This document shows, in pieces, positions 31,401 to 33,604 of a stretch of 33,604 nucleotides of DNA. The DNA lies in contig BFEA01001091.1 in the NCBI GenBank assembly GCA_003427395.1, positions 74,787 to 108,390 of the forward strand. Reading direction: 5' to 3'. The position numbers and the translations under genes are program-made. The notes below the pieces were generated by a model that saw only the letters and a program-made list of their open reading frames with translations, had not been told where the DNA came from and did not search any database. The DNA is from Chara braunii. Its lineage: Eukaryota; Streptophyta; Charophyceae; Charales; Characeae. Each line of letters opens with the position of its first letter. The first letter of the stretch is position 1.

Positions 31401-32242
31401 AGAGGTACTTCCCGGAAACGGGCCTTCCCAAAGGGTGCTTCGCGGTTTGGGCATATGGAAGGTTGTAGGGCGACCTAGGGACTATAGCCGGCCACATCGA
31501 GGTCCCGGGAACCCTCGGGAGGTACATTTCCCGAACTGGGCTTTCCAAACGGGTACGTTTTCAAATCGGGCTTTCTGAAGGGGGACGACCGAAGAGGGCT
31601 TCTCGAGCGGGTACTCTCGTGAAGCAGGCTTTTTGAAGGGGTACCTTCGCGAAGTAGGCTTTCCGAAGGGGTATTTCCGCGAAGTGGGCTTTCCGAAGAG
31701 GTACGACCGAAGGGAGCTTATTGACCAGGTACTTTCATGAAGCGAGCTTTCCAAAGAGGCACATCTGAGGTGGGCCTTTCCGAAGGGGTACATCCTAACT
31801 ATGGTCACGGTCGATCTAGAGCTCTGGCCGCGATGGGCGAGGGAGGCTACATCTGACACTGAGAGTTCGAGCACCGTTCCTTGGGATCGACGGACGCGTT
31901 ACAGGCGCCACTCAACCGGGAGGAGGATTAGGCGACGCTTGTTGACTAGGTCTGTAGGGACTCAGACGGATTTTCCAGACATAGGAGCAGGGTGTACTGC
32001 TGAGCTAGGAACAAGTGTTTTACACCCTATCGTTTTGGACTGAATGCAACTACTTCTTTTATTTCTGCCAGACAAGTTCTTGCGTTGGTCACGGTCAACT
32101 ACGGTACTTGTTTTCGTGGTTGTGGACTGACATGTTTTCCGCAGGTTACAGGAGCCCCGACCAACCCTCCCGCGGGTGACAGACGAGGCGCGAGGCTTAG
32201 GGTTTAGACGGCGTGCCGGCAGACTCCTTCTACCGGTAGACA
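28455..32242 (+). repeat. 3' LTR (3,788 bp)
   Basis: It matches the 5' LTR from TGTCGGGCGG to CCGGTAGACA. It carries the same two tandem arrays (about 29650-30430 and 30930-31795), with fewer near-identical units in the second. It contains about 180 bp (about 31825-32006) that the 5' LTR lacks and about 17 extra bases near its end. Substitutions between the LTRs are about 6-7% in the stretches I counted. Confidence 0.95.
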
Positions 32243-32246
32243 TCGT
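32243..32246. repeat. Target site duplication TCGT, right
   Basis: TCGT directly follows the CA of the 3' LTR and matches 13031-13034. After it, copy B continues with GATTGAAGGCAGG as in copy A at 3923. Confidence 0.95.
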
Positions 32247-33158
32247 GATTGAAGGCAGGCAAACCACCCTGTGTGTGTGGTCGTACGTACCTTGGCTTAT
32301 AGGAGTAAGAACCAATTTGTTTGAATTTTTGCTCGAGCTTCTTTGAGGCATGGTGCCCATGGTGGTTGTTTCGAGATAGGTCTCTAGCATGGGTATATGA
32401 TGGTGCGACGCGTGGCTGCAGTGCTTTCGTGTGTTGTACTACCTTTTGCTCATCATCTTTGACTGGTGAAATTTTCTGTCCCGAATTTACTTGTTATCAT
32501 TGTTTCAGGCCACATGTTCGATTTGGTGTCCATGTGCAATTCGATCTTGTTTAGCTATCATAAATACCGACCGTTGGAATCCCTTAATTGATTTTATGCC
32601 CATGATCTCTTATGCTATCCCATTTTTGCTGTGTTTGATGGTACCCCTAGCAAGGATGGCATGCTGAGCCTCACATGGGTGTTATGTTTAGAGATTCGTT
32701 TTGTACACTTGTTCTATTGTGGAATGCATAAACCTAGGCGAATCCGTGTGTGATGATTCACAAAACACCTCCTTGCTTTTTTCTAAATAGCCCTGTTGAC
32801 AACTGAGTAATCCTTTCCGGAATCGTGGGTAGGTGCTGTCTCCATAGGACTGGTTGCAATGCATGTTGGGAGTTTATCTCCCTCTGGAATCATAGCCATC
32901 ACACGCTGAAGACAGGATCGTGTGCTCCCTTCGTATGCAATTGAACATGGAGATTCTTGGGTTACATGATGGAAATGACCATGACCTGTCTATCGTTGCT
33001 TACCCGCGTGTCTGTTTACGCAACGTGCCGTGATCGCGTTCGCGACAGTATTGTACCGTGATAAGACACACACAAAGGGGTCCCCCTTTTTTTTGCTGTA
33101 GACGGGGTCTGACTCCCTGTCTTCATGTTGCGTCCTACTACATGCTTTGCATCAACCG

Positions 33159-33410
33159 ATGGTCACCAACACCTTCGTCATAACCCCTGAATTTTTGCTA
33201 CCTGCATATGGTGGTTCCAATATGATTGCTGACCCTTTGTTGCACATGGATGGATTGCCTCGTGGAACTCTTGTGCTAACACGGACTGTGTTCTTCACTT
33301 GTGACAGGTACCTTCGTTCTCTGACAACGGATGGTACACAGACCTGCTGTCTGATGGTTTGGAATGGGTTGGTGCTTTCCCTGCCCCGTTGCGCCCTACT
33401 TAGGCTCTGA
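33159..33410 (+). CDS. Small ORF of unknown function (copy B)
   Basis: This is the counterpart of the ORF at 4841-5092, with the same ATG, length and end (TGA instead of TAA). It overlaps the ORF1 frame. Its retention in both copies is the main argument for it, but the copies are only 3-5% apart, so this is weak. Confidence 0.35.
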   Translation: MVTNTFVITPEFLLPAYGGSNMIADPLLHMDGLPRGTLVLTRTVFFTCDRYLRSLTTDGTQTCCLMVWNGLVLSLPRCALLRL

Positions 33411-33604
33411 TTTCGCTCGCCCCAAAAAAAATCCTGGAATTTGTGAAAGTCCACTCGGTAGGCACCCCCCCGCCTGTTCCCCCGCTCATCACTGTCTTAT
33501 CATTTGACCATTGGGCTAGCCTACTGTGGACGGCCTCCAATGACAAAACTGCATTTCTTGAGCTTACCAAAGTTTTGGTCACACAGGCGCGTAGTATAGC
33601 AAGT
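33305..33604 (+). pseudogene. ORF1 of copy B, 5' part, cut by window end
   Basis: The ORF1 frame is open from the CAG at 33305 except for TAG at 33401-33403, where copy A has CAG (5083-5085). At 33584-33586 it has CAG where copy A has TAG. A 9-base in-frame insertion relative to copy A lies near 33528-33540. Each copy thus has one private stop, and the ancestral frame was open through both. It continues past the window. Confidence 0.6.

Larger units (their letters stand above)
13035..32242 (+). mobile_element. Ty3/gypsy-type LTR retrotransposon nested in copy B
   Basis: The element is 19,208 bp with two long LTRs (13035-16700 and 28455-32242), both starting TGTC and ending GACA, a 4-bp target duplication, a tRNA-Asp primer-binding site and a G-rich polypurine tract. 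The internal order is leader, a block of extra ORFs, gag, protease, RT, RNase H remnant, integrase. Integrase after RT marks the Ty3 type. There is no chromodomain. Extra ORFs before gag and very long LTRs recall Tat/Ogre-class elements, but I cannot assign the lineage. All enzymatic parts carry breaks, so this copy cannot act alone. Confidence 0.93.
32247..33604 (+). mobile_element. Penelope-like retroelement, copy B resumed
   Basis: The sequence continues copy B exactly where it was cut and matches copy A from 3923 to 5277. A 335-base comparison shows about 17 substitutions, about half of them transversions, plus indels of 2 and about 9 bases. It contains the 5' part of ORF1 and the small ORF. 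The rest of copy B lies beyond the window. Confidence 0.9.

Overview
This window looks like transposon-dense nuclear DNA from a eukaryote of the green lineage. A charophyte alga such as Chara is my best guess. I infer this from the plant-type tRNA-Asp primer-binding site, the large nested retroelements, the abundant CA/CT microsatellites and the general look of the Ty3-type pol fragments; no search was possible. I see no rRNA gene, tRNA gene or CRISPR array, and no clear single-copy host gene. Essentially everything outside the microsatellites belongs to two retroelement families.

Outer family (293-13034 and 32243-33604). Two copies of a roughly 9 kb element lie head to tail, with (CA)n tracts at both visible starts. 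Copy A (293-9236) has a long, apparently non-coding 5' region, a small 84-codon ORF, a long ORF of unknown function (ORF1, about 4987-6474) and a decayed reverse transcriptase (7189 to about 9050). The RT has a CxC linker just upstream, a KxHK block, a long A-to-B interval and an RYIDD catalytic box. With the tandem arrangement at microsatellites, this points to a Penelope-like element of the N-terminal-endonuclease (Naiad/Chlamys) type, although I could not find the GIY-YIG endonuclease. Copy B (from 9237) repeats copy A up to the window end and is interrupted once.

Inner family (13035-32242). A 19.2 kb Ty3/gypsy-type LTR retrotransposon is inserted into copy B. It has TG...CA LTRs of 3.67 and 3.79 kb, a 4-bp TCGT target duplication, a tRNA-Asp primer-binding site, a leader with a large hairpin, and a block of unusual extra ORFs (18135-22690). 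Broken gag, protease, RT, an RNase H remnant and integrase follow, then a G-rich polypurine tract. Copy A supplies the empty target site (3919-3922), so the insertion is proven inside the window.

The extra ORF block contains three diverged copies of one protein module I do not recognise (19840-21660), and several of the ORFs there touch or overlap stop-to-start. It is the most novel-looking part of the window. Nearly all coding regions are pseudogenes: in-frame stops, frameshifts, a lost catalytic Asp in the Ty3 RT, a lost Cys in the Gag zinc knuckle, a changed Gly in the Penelope-like RT, and a deletion removing most of RNase H with a perfect palindrome at the junction. The window also contains an assembly artefact: positions 3650-3687 are exactly the Nextera mate-pair junction adapter, standing in for about 147 bp present in copy B.
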